Source of the DNA: Candidatus Nanohalarchaeota archaeon
GTDB lineage: Archaea; EX4484-52; B79-G9
Assembly: GCA_003660865.1 (NCBI GenBank)
Contig: QMVA01000010.1
Span: 1-18,118, forward strand
Length of the DNA stretch: 18,118 nucleotides
Direction: 5' to 3'
Shown here piece after piece: positions 7,896-15,333 of the stretch (positions are counted from its first letter, which is position 1; every line of letters starts with the position of its first letter). A model generated the notes under the pieces. It saw only the letters and a program-made list of their open reading frames with translations, had not been told where the DNA came from and did no database searches. The translations under genes were made by a program, and so were the position numbers.

Positions 7896-8302
7896 CACAA
7901 ATAAAAATAAAAGCAAGAACAATCTCAAAAGGATACGCAACAGGAGAACTGCTAATCAGCTACGATGCAATCTCATTCTACGGCGGCGTCGACCCGGACA
8001 CCGGCACAGTCATTGAAAAAGGCCATGCTCTTGAAGGCAAATCAATCGCAGGAAAAATCCTGATATTTCCGCGCGGCAAAGGCTCAACAGTCGGCTCATA
8101 CATACTCTACCGCCTCAAAAAAAACAACTGCGCACCACTCGCCATAATAAACCTCAAGTGTGAAGCAATTGTAGCAGTAGGCGCAATAATCTCAGAGATA
8201 CCCGCGATAGACAAACCAGAAAAAAAACTATGCAAGCTACTGAAAGACAAACAACAAGTAACAGTTGACGCCACAAACGGGCTATTAATATATAATAAAT
8301 AA
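7877..8302 (+). CDS. phosphomevalonate dehydratase small subunit (aconitase X swivel, DUF126)
   Basis: A 141-residue AcnX swivel-domain protein. Characteristic blocks are KARTISKGYATGELL, ISFYGGVDPDTG, the GKILIFPRGKGSTVGSY stretch (Ser70 is the conserved serine of GKGS) and the later AIISEIPAID. It should pair with the large subunit encoded just upstream to form the mevalonate-5-phosphate dehydratase active site. The ATG at 7877 lies inside the end of the large-subunit gene in another frame, preceded by AGGA at short distance. A GTG at 7892, overlapping the large-subunit TGA as GTGA, is an equally possible start and would remove five residues. Last gene of the operon; the sequence after its TAA is decayed. 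Confidence 0.92.
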   Translation: MEKSTVTQIKIKARTISKGYATGELLISYDAISFYGGVDPDTGTVIEKGHALEGKSIAGKILIFPRGKGSTVGSYILYRLKKNNCAPLAIINLKCEAIVAVGAIISEIPAIDKPEKKLCKLLKDKQQVTVDATNGLLIYNK

Positions 8303-8369
8303 CTCAGAATCATTTCGGGTAATACAGAATGCTGTTGCATAGGTCATGGCCAAACAGGCAATTATGGGA

Positions 8370-8831
8370 TTTCTGGTGCGATTTCTTGAAGGCAAGATGC
8401 AATTGTCACAAAATATAAGAGAATAAATAGAAAATATCTCATAAAAACAAGTATGTCACGCAGAATGATTCTAAACAGAACAACAGACATTTATACCAGC
8501 ATATACTGAGATTCCCTCATTTGATGCTTTTGTTATGGCCGCAGAAGAAATATTTGCATAAAAAGTAAGAGCCATATATACAAGGAATAAGTCGCGCGAT
8601 GTTTACGACCAGTGGTTCCTTATGAAACGAAACATAAAGCCGGATATTGCATTGATAAATGTCAAGCTTAAAGCACAAGGTCTCCGGTTTTCAGAAGACG
8701 GGTTTGTAGAAAAGATTGATGAAAAAGCAGGGCTCTTTGTGCCTGACATGAATGGACTGATAATAGTGGCACTTACTGACTCAAAGAGTATTAAAAAGGA
8801 AATTCTTGGTGTGTTCGCGCAATCATCCTGA
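8370..8831 (+). pseudogene. AbiEii-type nucleotidyltransferase toxin remnant
   Basis: The frame ending at TGA 8831 reads, from about 8490, TFIPAYTEIPSFDAFVMAAEEIFA, then a TAA at 8559-8561, then KVRAIYTRNKSRDVYDQWFLMKRNIKPDIALINVKL. This matches the C-terminal half of AbiEii-family nucleotidyltransferases (EEIxAEKVRAI, RxKxRDVYDLWFL), with the expected Glu codon GAA replaced by TAA. The 69-codon ORF from ATG 8622 is only the tail. A further stop (8475-8477) lies upstream in the same frame. The short segment around 8375-8430 (VRFLEGKMQLSQNI) may be an earlier piece, but is uncertain. No N-terminal nucleotidyltransferase motif and no AbiEi-like antitoxin gene remain. The rest of 8303-8490 contains no gene I can support. 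Confidence 0.65.
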
Positions 8832-8839
8832 CCTGTCCA

Positions 8840-8875
8840 AAACTATTTATGTATTGTCTTCTATTTTATTTATTG
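8840..8875 (+). promoter_or_regulatory. candidate promoter of the lipoprotein gene
   Basis: Two TATA-like stretches, CTATTTATGTA (8843-8853) and TATTTTATTTAT (8862-8873), lie 30-55 bases before the ATG at 8902. The second has the spacing expected for a leader carrying the GAGGGA ribosome-binding site. Position-based call only. Confidence 0.35.
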
Positions 8876-8901
8876 CAGATTTTATGCCAGAGGGACCATT
8901 T

Positions 8902-9738
8902 ATGAACTTAAAAATGACAATATTATATTTTTTGATAGCAGGAGTACTTTTCTCTTCCGGCTGCACCGAAGAGCTGACTACAAATGAAATCCAGAGCAGA
9001 TTAATTCAGGCAAATTCAGGAATGAGTTCCTACACAATTAATATGGAGATGAACACGAACATGATTACAGGCGTCTCAGGCGAGCCTGTAGTCATCAAAT
9101 ATGATATCACTACAAACGGGGACATTGACAGGGCAAACAAAGAAATGGCTCTGAAAGGAACAGTGAAGTCCGAGATAGCGGGCATGACTCCCCAGATGAA
9201 TACAGAAACCTACCTTGTAGATGGGTATTTGTATACAAAGAATCAGGATGCATGGATAAAAATGGAGTTTGAGGACGATACATGGGCACGCCAGGATAAG
9301 ATCGGTGAATTGACAGAACTGATAGATAGCGGAAGCATTGAGCGCATGGATGAGGAATCTTTTGGTGGTAATTCTTATTATGTCATAAAAATAAATCCTG
9401 ATTTGAGGAAAGTGGCTGAAGATGCTTTAAAGCAGCAGTCGCAGTCTATGCCAGTTAGCCAGAGCATCAATATTGAGGACATAGTTAAAGAATATTCTTC
9501 AACTATCTGGCTTAACAAAAAGACATTTGTGATAGAAAAATCAAGAACAGAGATAAAAATTGTAGTGGCTGATGAAGACATGGACACAACGGCAACCAAA
9601 AGCATGGAAATTACATCTGTCATTGAACTTTCGATATCAAATATCAATGAGCCGGTAAATATCGTACTGCCACCTGAAGCACAGGACGCGATAGACCTTG
9701 CAGATATGGGAAAGGCAGCCATATCTGCGTTCTCATAA
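8902..9738 (+). CDS. secreted lipoprotein of unknown function
   Basis: A 278-residue protein with a signal sequence and lipobox, LFSSGC with the lipid-attachment Cys at 21, so it should be anchored outside the cytoplasmic membrane. The mature part is a beta-rich, polar domain with repeated patterns such as MNTETYLVDGYLYTKNQDAW and SSTIWLNKKTFVIEKS. This pattern is seen in LolA/LppX-like and DUF6612-like lipoproteins, in which a trait is measured as Met/Thr-rich strands; I cannot fix the family without a search. The ATG at 8902 follows GAGGGA at an ideal distance; an ATG at 8884 would place that site inside the gene. It precedes the ABC transporter by 56 bases but a separate TATA-like box lies between, so a shared role is only a guess. 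Codons are mixed, T-richer than the mevalonate operon. Confidence 0.75.
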   Translation: MNLKMTILYFLIAGVLFSSGCTEELTTNEIQSRLIQANSGMSSYTINMEMNTNMITGVSGEPVVIKYDITTNGDIDRANKEMALKGTVKSEIAGMTPQMNTETYLVDGYLYTKNQDAWIKMEFEDDTWARQDKIGELTELIDSGSIERMDEESFGGNSYYVIKINPDLRKVAEDALKQQSQSMPVSQSINIEDIVKEYSSTIWLNKKTFVIEKSRTEIKIVVADEDMDTTATKSMEITSVIELSISNINEPVNIVLPPEAQDAIDLADMGKAAISAFS

Positions 9739-9759
9739 AATAACTTCTCATAAAATTAC
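9730..9759 (+). repeat. 15-bp tandem duplication across the lipoprotein stop codon
   Basis: TTCTCATAAAATAAC (9730-9744) is followed directly by TTCTCATAAAATTAC (9745-9759), one mismatch in 15. The first copy contains the last codons and TAA of the lipoprotein gene; the second copy gives no extra coding. Probably a slippage duplication. Confidence 0.8.
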
Positions 9760-9762
9760 AAA

Positions 9763-9780
9763 AGACTTAAATTATTTATT
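9763..9780 (+). promoter_or_regulatory. TATA-like promoter of the ABC transporter operon
   Basis: The A/T-only stretch around CTTAAATTATTTATT (9766-9780) ends 15 bases before the ATG at 9795. No ribosome-binding sequence is visible before that ATG. The spacing fits transcription starting within a few bases of the ATG, that is, a leaderless or very short-leader message. Confidence 0.45.
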
Positions 9781-9794
9781 GTTCCATATGGACT

Positions 9795-10808
9795 ATGGGA
9801 AAAAATAAATCATACCTCTACCTTGCAGTGATTATTGTTCTAATTGTCGGTCTGAGTGGATGCACATCCCGGCAGCAGGCAGACGGAGCAAAATTAAATT
9901 CAATAACGATCGGCGTCCAGCCGAGTACCCATCAGGTTGCAGAAATGATAGCAATGGATAAAGGATGGTGGCAGGATACTTTTAGCAAATATGGCATTAC
10001 AAAAACAGAGGATAAATTATTCCCAAGCGGTCCCCCGGAAATGCAGGCAATGCTTGGAGGAGAACTTGACATTGCTTATGTGGGTGCTGCGCCTGCAATA
10101 AGTGCTATTTCAAAAGGGCTTGATGCAAAAATAGTTGCAGCAGTCCAGATTAGTGGTTCTGCACTTGTATTAAAGCCGGAACTTGCAGATAATTACAAAG
10201 GGCCAAAGGATCTTATCGGCAAAAAAATCGCAACATTTCCTTCTGGCTCCATCCAGGACAGCGTCCTTAAACACTGGTTAAAACAAAACAACATTGACCC
10301 TGACAAAGATTTAAGAATAGTTGCCATGGGTCCGGGCGATGCTATAACAGCAATAGAGGCAGGTAATATAGACGGAACATTTCTTCCGGCTCCATCTCCT
10401 TCAAAAATAGAGCTTGACAAAAAAGGAAAAATGGTAGAGCTATCCGGTACAATGTGGCCTGATCATGCATGCTGTGTTATTGTTGTAAGTGGCAAATTAA
10501 TAAGAGAGTATCCTGATATGGTAAAAGAAATCATAAACACACATATTAAGGCAACAGAGTATATTTATTCAGATACAGATGATGCAAAAAAAATATGTGC
10601 AAAGAAAATAAAGCTTTCAGAAGAGGTAATTGATTATTCACTGGAACATTGGGACGGTGCATGGATAACAGATCCCAACGAAATCACTGATTCTGTGCTT
10701 TCATTTGCAAAAGTTCAATATGATTTGGGTTATATTGAAAAAATGCCAAAACAGGAAGATTTATTTGATATGAGTTTTTATAATCAAATACAGTCAGTTC
10801 CGCAATAA
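9795..10808 (+). CDS. ABC transporter substrate-binding lipoprotein, SsuA/TauA type
   Basis: A 337-residue binding protein of the sulfonate/nitrate/taurine class (SsuA/TauA, NMT1-like fold). It begins with a signal sequence and lipobox GLSGC (Cys23), so it is tethered outside the membrane. The mature domain shows ITIGVQPSTHQVAEMIAMDKGWW, GGELDIAYVGAAPAISAIS, DLIGKKIATFPSGSIQD, AIEAGNIDGTFLPAPSPSK and WPDHACCVIVVS, all typical positions in the family. It should deliver a small anionic substrate to the permease and ATPase encoded downstream. The substrate cannot be read from the sequence; alkanesulfonate, taurine or a pyrimidine/thiamine precursor are all possible. It is separated from the permease gene by about 150 bases that contain three hairpins, which may set its level higher than that of the membrane parts. 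Confidence 0.88.
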   Translation: MGKNKSYLYLAVIIVLIVGLSGCTSRQQADGAKLNSITIGVQPSTHQVAEMIAMDKGWWQDTFSKYGITKTEDKLFPSGPPEMQAMLGGELDIAYVGAAPAISAISKGLDAKIVAAVQISGSALVLKPELADNYKGPKDLIGKKIATFPSGSIQDSVLKHWLKQNNIDPDKDLRIVAMGPGDAITAIEAGNIDGTFLPAPSPSKIELDKKGKMVELSGTMWPDHACCVIVVSGKLIREYPDMVKEIINTHIKATEYIYSDTDDAKKICAKKIKLSEEVIDYSLEHWDGAWITDPNEITDSVLSFAKVQYDLGYIEKMPKQEDLFDMSFYNQIQSVPQ

Positions 10809-10836
10809 TTTACGTATGTATTTGATTGCCATCTCA

Positions 10837-10852
10837 TGGAACTTGCGTTCCA
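10837..10852 (+). other. intercistronic hairpin 1
   Basis: Perfect 6-bp stem TGGAAC / GTTCCA with a TTGC loop, 29 bases after the binding-protein stop codon. First of three hairpins in a row. Confidence 0.65.
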
Positions 10853-10855
10853 AGC

Positions 10856-10879
10856 TTTTGAAGAATATCGTCTTCAAAA
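10856..10879 (+). other. intercistronic hairpin 2
   Basis: Perfect 9-bp stem TTTTGAAGA / TCTTCAAAA with a 6-base loop. It starts 3 bases after hairpin 1. It lacks a downstream U-run, so it looks more like a processing or stability element than a terminator. Confidence 0.65.
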
Positions 10880-10891
10880 TAGTCAATAGAT

Positions 10892-10912
10892 ATTGATTTG
10901 TATGAAATCAAT
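10892..10912 (+). other. intercistronic hairpin 3
   Basis: Perfect 8-bp stem ATTGATTT / AAATCAAT with a GTATG loop, 12 bases after hairpin 2 and 50 bases before the permease ATG. Confidence 0.6.
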
Positions 10913-10961
10913 CAGGTCTGTTATTTGACAACTGGCTAACAATAGAAGACAAGTGATTTCT

Positions 10962-11756
10962 ATGCTCATGAAGAACATAAAAGAGAATAAAATTCAGATA
11001 TACTCTGTTTTTTTCTTCTTATTTCTTTGGCAGATAATTTCACAATATATTATAAATGACCCCCTGATACTTCCGAGTGTAAGTGATGTAATAAAGGCCT
11101 TTTTTGAATTGTCCGGCAGCATCCCAATAGATATCGCAGTAAGTCTGCTTCATTTATCAACTGGTCTTTTTTTTGCTCTTATTATCGGCATTCCGATTGG
11201 GGCATTAATGGGATGGTACAGGAGTGCGGACCAATTTTTTAATCCTATTATTGAAATGCTTAGGCCAATACCTCCGCTGGCATGGATTCCTTTTGCAATA
11301 ATCTGGTTTGGCCTCTCAGATTATTCTGCCGGATTTATTATACTTATAGGTGCGTTGTTTCCTATTTTGACGAATACATATACTGGTTTTCGCAATACGC
11401 CTCTGGTGCTTGTTGAAGCAGCAAAAGTATTGGGCTGCAAAAAAAACATTAATTTAATAAAATATATTGCTTTACCTTCCTCTTTTCCCTATATTCTTTC
11501 AGGCATCAGGATATCTATCGGCATTGGATGGATGTGTGTTGTTGCAGCAGAAATGTTTGGACTGGATAACTATGGCTTTGGCAATGTGGGTGTGGGAAAT
11601 ATGCTGTGGCAATATTATGCTCTTCATATGATGGACAGGGTTGCATTATATATGCTTATCTTAGGAGTAATAGGTATATTGATGGATAGATTGCTCAAAC
11701 ATGCAGAAGCAAACTTATTAAAATGGAAAAAAGGAACAAATATAAGACAAATATAG
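10962..11756 (+). CDS. ABC transporter permease, SsuC/TauC type
   Basis: A 264-residue integral membrane protein with about six hydrophobic segments and the cytoplasmic EAA loop EAAKVLGCKKN, followed by IKYIALPSSFPYILSGIRI, which contacts the ATPase. The early segment WQIISQYIIN then LILPSVSDVIKAF and the RPIPPLAWIPFAIIWFG block are typical of sulfonate/taurine/nitrate permeases. I chose the ATG at 10962, with GTGAT five bases upstream as ribosome-binding site; a GTG at 10953 is the alternative and lies in that site. It should form a homodimer with the binding protein and ATPase encoded on either side. Codons are clearly T-rich, unlike mutS or the mevalonate genes. Confidence 0.88.
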   Translation: MLMKNIKENKIQIYSVFFFLFLWQIISQYIINDPLILPSVSDVIKAFFELSGSIPIDIAVSLLHLSTGLFFALIIGIPIGALMGWYRSADQFFNPIIEMLRPIPPLAWIPFAIIWFGLSDYSAGFIILIGALFPILTNTYTGFRNTPLVLVEAAKVLGCKKNINLIKYIALPSSFPYILSGIRISIGIGWMCVVAAEMFGLDNYGFGNVGVGNMLWQYYALHMMDRVALYMLILGVIGILMDRLLKHAEANLLKWKKGTNIRQI

Positions 11757-11769
11757 GACAGATATCATT

Positions 11770-12525
11770 ATGTATCAACTTCAATTAAAGAATATATCCA
11801 AGACATTTAAAAGAAACAGCAAAAAGCAATTAGTATTGGACAATATCAACTTAAATGTAAAAAAATCAGAATTTATAGCTATAGTCGGTCCCTCTGGCTG
11901 CGGAAAGACAACTTTGTTGAGAATAATTATGGGACTGGAGCATCCTTCTAAAGGAAGCATAAAATTAGATGACAAAAACATTAAAGAGGCAAATTCTGCT
12001 TTAGGAATGGTGTTTCAGGAATTTTCATTGCTTGGCTGGAGAACAGTACTTGAAAATGTCACTTTCGGTTTGGAGATGAAAAAACTAAAAAAAGAAGAAC
12101 AAATGAAAATTGCCGAAGAATATATCAGGCTTGTTGTTCTGGATGATTTCAAAGAGCATTATCCATGTGAACTCTCAGGCGGGATGAAACAAAGAGTTGC
12201 TGTGGCGCGGGCTCTGGCTACAAATCCGCAAGTATTGTTAATGGATGAGCCTTTCGGGGCTTTGGATGCGCAGACAAGAAATACCCTTCAAACAGAGCTT
12301 ATAAAAATATGGAGAAAAACAAGGAAAACAGTCATTTTTATTACACATAATATCGAGGAGGCAATATTTCTTGCTCAAAGAATAGTTATCCTGTCAAAAA
12401 TACCTTCAACAGTAGAGCGTATTGTTGAAAACAAACTGCCTTATCCAAGAGATAAATTAGCTCCGGATTTTATTGAATTGAAATGTGATATAACCAAGCA
12501 CTTTTATGATAGTAAGGACAAATAA
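11770..12525 (+). CDS. ABC transporter ATP-binding protein, SsuB/TauB type
   Basis: A 251-residue ATPase with all expected motifs in order: Walker A GPSGCGKTT, Q-loop MVFQEFSLLGW, signature LSGGMKQRVAVARAL, Walker B VLLMDEPFGALD and H-loop FITHNIEEA. These correspond to the nitrate/sulfonate/taurine group of importers. It lies 13 bases after the permease gene with GGAC before the ATG, so it is the third gene of the same operon and should drive import through that permease. It is intact and of normal length. Confidence 0.92.
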   Translation: MYQLQLKNISKTFKRNSKKQLVLDNINLNVKKSEFIAIVGPSGCGKTTLLRIIMGLEHPSKGSIKLDDKNIKEANSALGMVFQEFSLLGWRTVLENVTFGLEMKKLKKEEQMKIAEEYIRLVVLDDFKEHYPCELSGGMKQRVAVARALATNPQVLLMDEPFGALDAQTRNTLQTELIKIWRKTRKTVIFITHNIEEAIFLAQRIVILSKIPSTVERIVENKLPYPRDKLAPDFIELKCDITKHFYDSKDK

Positions 12526-12552
12526 TTCTCATCTCAACCAAATCATTCCGAT

Positions 12553-12580
12553 GAATTTTTATTTCTTTAAATTAACTTAT
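12553..12580 (+). promoter_or_regulatory. T-rich terminator followed by TATA-like box before mutS
   Basis: The 92 bases between the ATPase gene and mutS hold a T-rich run at 12556-12568, of the type that stops archaeal RNA polymerase, directly joined to TTTAAATTAACTTAT (12566-12580), a TATA-like box 38-52 bases before the mutS ATG. No stem-loop seen. Composition-based call. Confidence 0.4.
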
Positions 12581-12617
12581 TCTCATAGATAATTACAAAC
12601 CATAAAAGATGATAAAC

Positions 12618-15212
12618 ATGACCAAACCAACTCCTATGCTTGCGCAGTACCACGACATGAAAAAAAGATACCCCGACTGCATAATCGCATTCCGCATGGG
12701 CGACTTCTACGAGATGTTCTTTGAGGATGCAAAAATATCATCTGAAGTCCTCAACATTACACTGACAAAGCGCGGCACAAACTACGACGGCAAACCTATA
12801 CCACTTGCAGGCATCCCCCACCACGCTTTTGAGCCGTACTTCGCAAAACTCATAAAAGCAGGCTACAAAGTGGCGGTTGCAGAGCAGATAGAAGACCCGA
12901 AAAAAGCAAAGGGGCTTGTCAAGCGCGACGTAATCCGCGTAATCACCCCTGGCACAATACTCTCATCAGGCACACTAGAAGAAAAGCATAACAACTATCT
13001 TGCAGCAGTCTGCAAAAAAGACAGGCAAATGGGACTGGCAGTCACAGACATATCAACAGGCGAATTTCTTGTATCGCAATTCTCAACCTACGAAGAACTC
13101 ATAAACGACATAAGCAGATATGCACCAAAAGAAATCATTATCGAAGAAGCACTCTTCTCAGACAACAAATTTTACAACTCACTAAAAAACATAAACCAAT
13201 CCGCAAGAATCTCATCTTATCCCACGCAACATTTCATGTACTACAAAGCATGTGAGACACTGAAAGCGCATCTCAATGTCGCATCCCTTGAAGGCTTCGG
13301 CATAAAAGACGCCTCGCAAGCAGTATCATCCGCAGGCGCACTTATGGCATACCTCAAAGAGACCCAGATGACAACACTTGCCCACATCAACAAAATACAG
13401 TTCCACAGCAACACAGAATACATGACAATAGACCCCATAACCCTAAAAAATCTAGAGCTCACAAGAAACATCCGCGAAAACACAGCACGTGGAACACTGA
13501 TAGACATCATTGACGAAACAGTCACAGCAACAGGCTCAAGAATGCTCGCACACAGGCTTCTCAAACCCCTTCTCAACCCGGAAAAAATAAACATGCGCCT
13601 CGACGCTGTAGAAGAACTGGTATGCGAATACCTGACAAGGGAAAACATACGCGACACACTGAAGGAAACCTATGATATAGAGCGCATAATATCACGCATC
13701 TCTTACGGAAGCGCAAACGCGCGCGACCTGCTTGCACTAAAAAAGACACTAGCATTGATACCTGCACTAAAAAAACACCTTGATAAGGCAAAATCTTCTG
13801 AACTCAGAAAGATAAAAGACATGAGCAACATGAAAGAGTTGCATGACAAGATAGATGCAGCCATATCAGAAGATCCGCCTTTAAGCATAAGGGAAGGAAA
13901 GATAATCAAACAGGGCTACAATAAAGAGCTTGACGAATTACGCTATCTATCAGGTAACGCAAAAGAATGGCTCACCCAATACGAAAAACAGGAAAAACTA
14001 AAGACCGGCATAAAAGCACTCAAAGTCAGGTTCAACAAAGTATTCGGTTACTTCATAGAAGTTACAAGGGCAAACCTCCACCTTGTACCCAATACATACA
14101 TTCGAAAACAGACAACAGTCAATAGCGAGCGCTTCATCACAGAAGACCTGAAAGAAAAAGAATCACAGATACTGGGTGCAGAAGAAAAGATAGTCGCAAT
14201 AGAATACAATATATTCACAAGACTGACAGAAGACATCTCAAAACACATGACAGATATCCAACATGCAGCAAAAAACATAGCACTGCTTGACTTCTACACA
14301 TCCCTTGCATATATTGCTCATGAAAACAACTACATAAGACCACGTATAGATACTACAGGCATAATAGACATCAAAGATGCGCGCCATCCTGTAGTTGAAA
14401 AGATGACAGACTCATACATCACAAATGACATATATCTCGATACAGAAAAAAACAGGCTCATGATAATAACTGGTCCCAACATGGCAGGCAAAAGCACGTA
14501 TATGAGGTGTGTTGCGTTGGTTGTGTTGCTTGCGCAGGTAGGTTGTTTTGTTCCTGCGAAGAGTGCGGGGATAGGGGTGGTTGACCGCATATTTACGCGT
14601 ATCGGCGCTTATGACGACCTGACGATGGGGCAATCTACATTCATGATTGAGATGAATGAGACAGCAAATATACTGAACAATGCTACAGACAAAAGCTTAA
14701 TTATTCTTGATGAGATCGGGCGCGGAACATCAACTTTTGACGGCCTGAGCATTGCATGGTCATGCGCAGAATATATACATGAGGCTATAGGGGCTAAGAC
14801 GCTTTTTGCAACGCATTTTCATCAGCTGAATGTTCTTGAGGATGAGATGAGCGGTGTAAAAAACTACCACATGACTGCAAAAGAAGAAGGTGATACGATT
14901 ATTTTTCTGCGAAAACTGGTAGAAGGCGGCACAGACAAAAGCTACGGCATCCAGGTAGCGAAACTAAGCGGCCTGCCAAAAGAAGTAATTGAGCGCGCAA
15001 AAATGATACAAGTTGGCTTGGAAAAAGAGGATTTTAAGATGATAAAAAAATACAAACTTCAGCCAACAGAGCAAAAAAAGCTCGAAAAAGAAACAAAAAA
15101 AGATAAACCAGACAAGATAATCACAAAAAAAGAAACAGAAAAAAGCAAAAAAGACATGCGCATAAAAGAAAAACAAGAGAGAAAAGACACCCAAAAAACC
15201 CTCTTTAGTTGA
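12618..15212 (+). CDS. mutS: DNA mismatch recognition ATPase MutS
   Basis: An 864-residue MutS1-type protein. The mismatch-reading motif FYE is at 30-32 in GDFYEMF; lever and clamp regions fill the middle; the ATPase carries Walker A GPNMAGKST from 619 and Walker B DEIGRGTSTFDG from 698. It should bind mismatches and, with ATP, recruit the MutL encoded about 830 bases downstream. I chose ATG 12618, preceded by GATGATAAAC as in the first gene of the window; ATG 12609 would add three residues. From about 804 the C-terminus becomes a charged, lysine-rich tail ending TQKTLFS, which resembles a sliding-clamp-binding peptide. A stretch near 14490-14910 around the ATPase motifs has abruptly different codon use (G/T-rich third positions). 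Intact and confidently identified. Confidence 0.96.
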   Translation: MTKPTPMLAQYHDMKKRYPDCIIAFRMGDFYEMFFEDAKISSEVLNITLTKRGTNYDGKPIPLAGIPHHAFEPYFAKLIKAGYKVAVAEQIEDPKKAKGLVKRDVIRVITPGTILSSGTLEEKHNNYLAAVCKKDRQMGLAVTDISTGEFLVSQFSTYEELINDISRYAPKEIIIEEALFSDNKFYNSLKNINQSARISSYPTQHFMYYKACETLKAHLNVASLEGFGIKDASQAVSSAGALMAYLKETQMTTLAHINKIQFHSNTEYMTIDPITLKNLELTRNIRENTARGTLIDIIDETVTATGSRMLAHRLLKPLLNPEKINMRLDAVEELVCEYLTRENIRDTLKETYDIERIISRISYGSANARDLLALKKTLALIPALKKHLDKAKSSELRKIKDMSNMKELHDKIDAAISEDPPLSIREGKIIKQGYNKELDELRYLSGNAKEWLTQYEKQEKLKTGIKALKVRFNKVFGYFIEVTRANLHLVPNTYIRKQTTVNSERFITEDLKEKESQILGAEEKIVAIEYNIFTRLTEDISKHMTDIQHAAKNIALLDFYTSLAYIAHENNYIRPRIDTTGIIDIKDARHPVVEKMTDSYITNDIYLDTEKNRLMIITGPNMAGKSTYMRCVALVVLLAQVGCFVPAKSAGIGVVDRIFTRIGAYDDLTMGQSTFMIEMNETANILNNATDKSLIILDEIGRGTSTFDGLSIAWSCAEYIHEAIGAKTLFATHFHQLNVLEDEMSGVKNYHMTAKEEGDTIIFLRKLVEGGTDKSYGIQVAKLSGLPKEVIERAKMIQVGLEKEDFKMIKKYKLQPTEQKKLEKETKKDKPDKIITKKETEKSKKDMRIKEKQERKDTQKTLFS

Positions 15213-15287
15213 TTTACAATATAGGAATACAATATATACTACAAGAACATAATTATTCTGACATTACTCATACATAGTCAACAAACA

Positions 15288-15300
15288 ATAAATATATAAA
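15288..15300 (+). promoter_or_regulatory. TATA-like box before the methyltransferase remnant
   Basis: ATAAATATATAAA lies about 35-45 bases before the ATG at 15334, which is preceded by GAGATTAAA as a possible ribosome-binding site. The 120 bases after mutS are otherwise A/T-rich with no gene. Confidence 0.4.
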
Positions 15301-15333
15301 ATTACACATAAAGTTCTATAGTTTGAGATTAAA

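Noticed and set aside
8303..8490. Possible small ORFs or RNA gene after the mevalonate operon
   Set aside because: Only short frames with stops in all three; no tRNA-like fold or repeat was seen. The best reading is decayed upstream sequence of the AbiEii remnant.
10856..10879. Hairpin as an intrinsic terminator ending the binding-protein transcript
   Set aside because: No U-run follows, no TATA-like box clearly precedes the permease gene, and archaeal termination rarely depends on hairpins.
12609..12617. Upstream ATG as the mutS start
   Set aside because: GATGATAAAC before 12618 parallels the start signal of the first gene, and the extra three residues add no family similarity.
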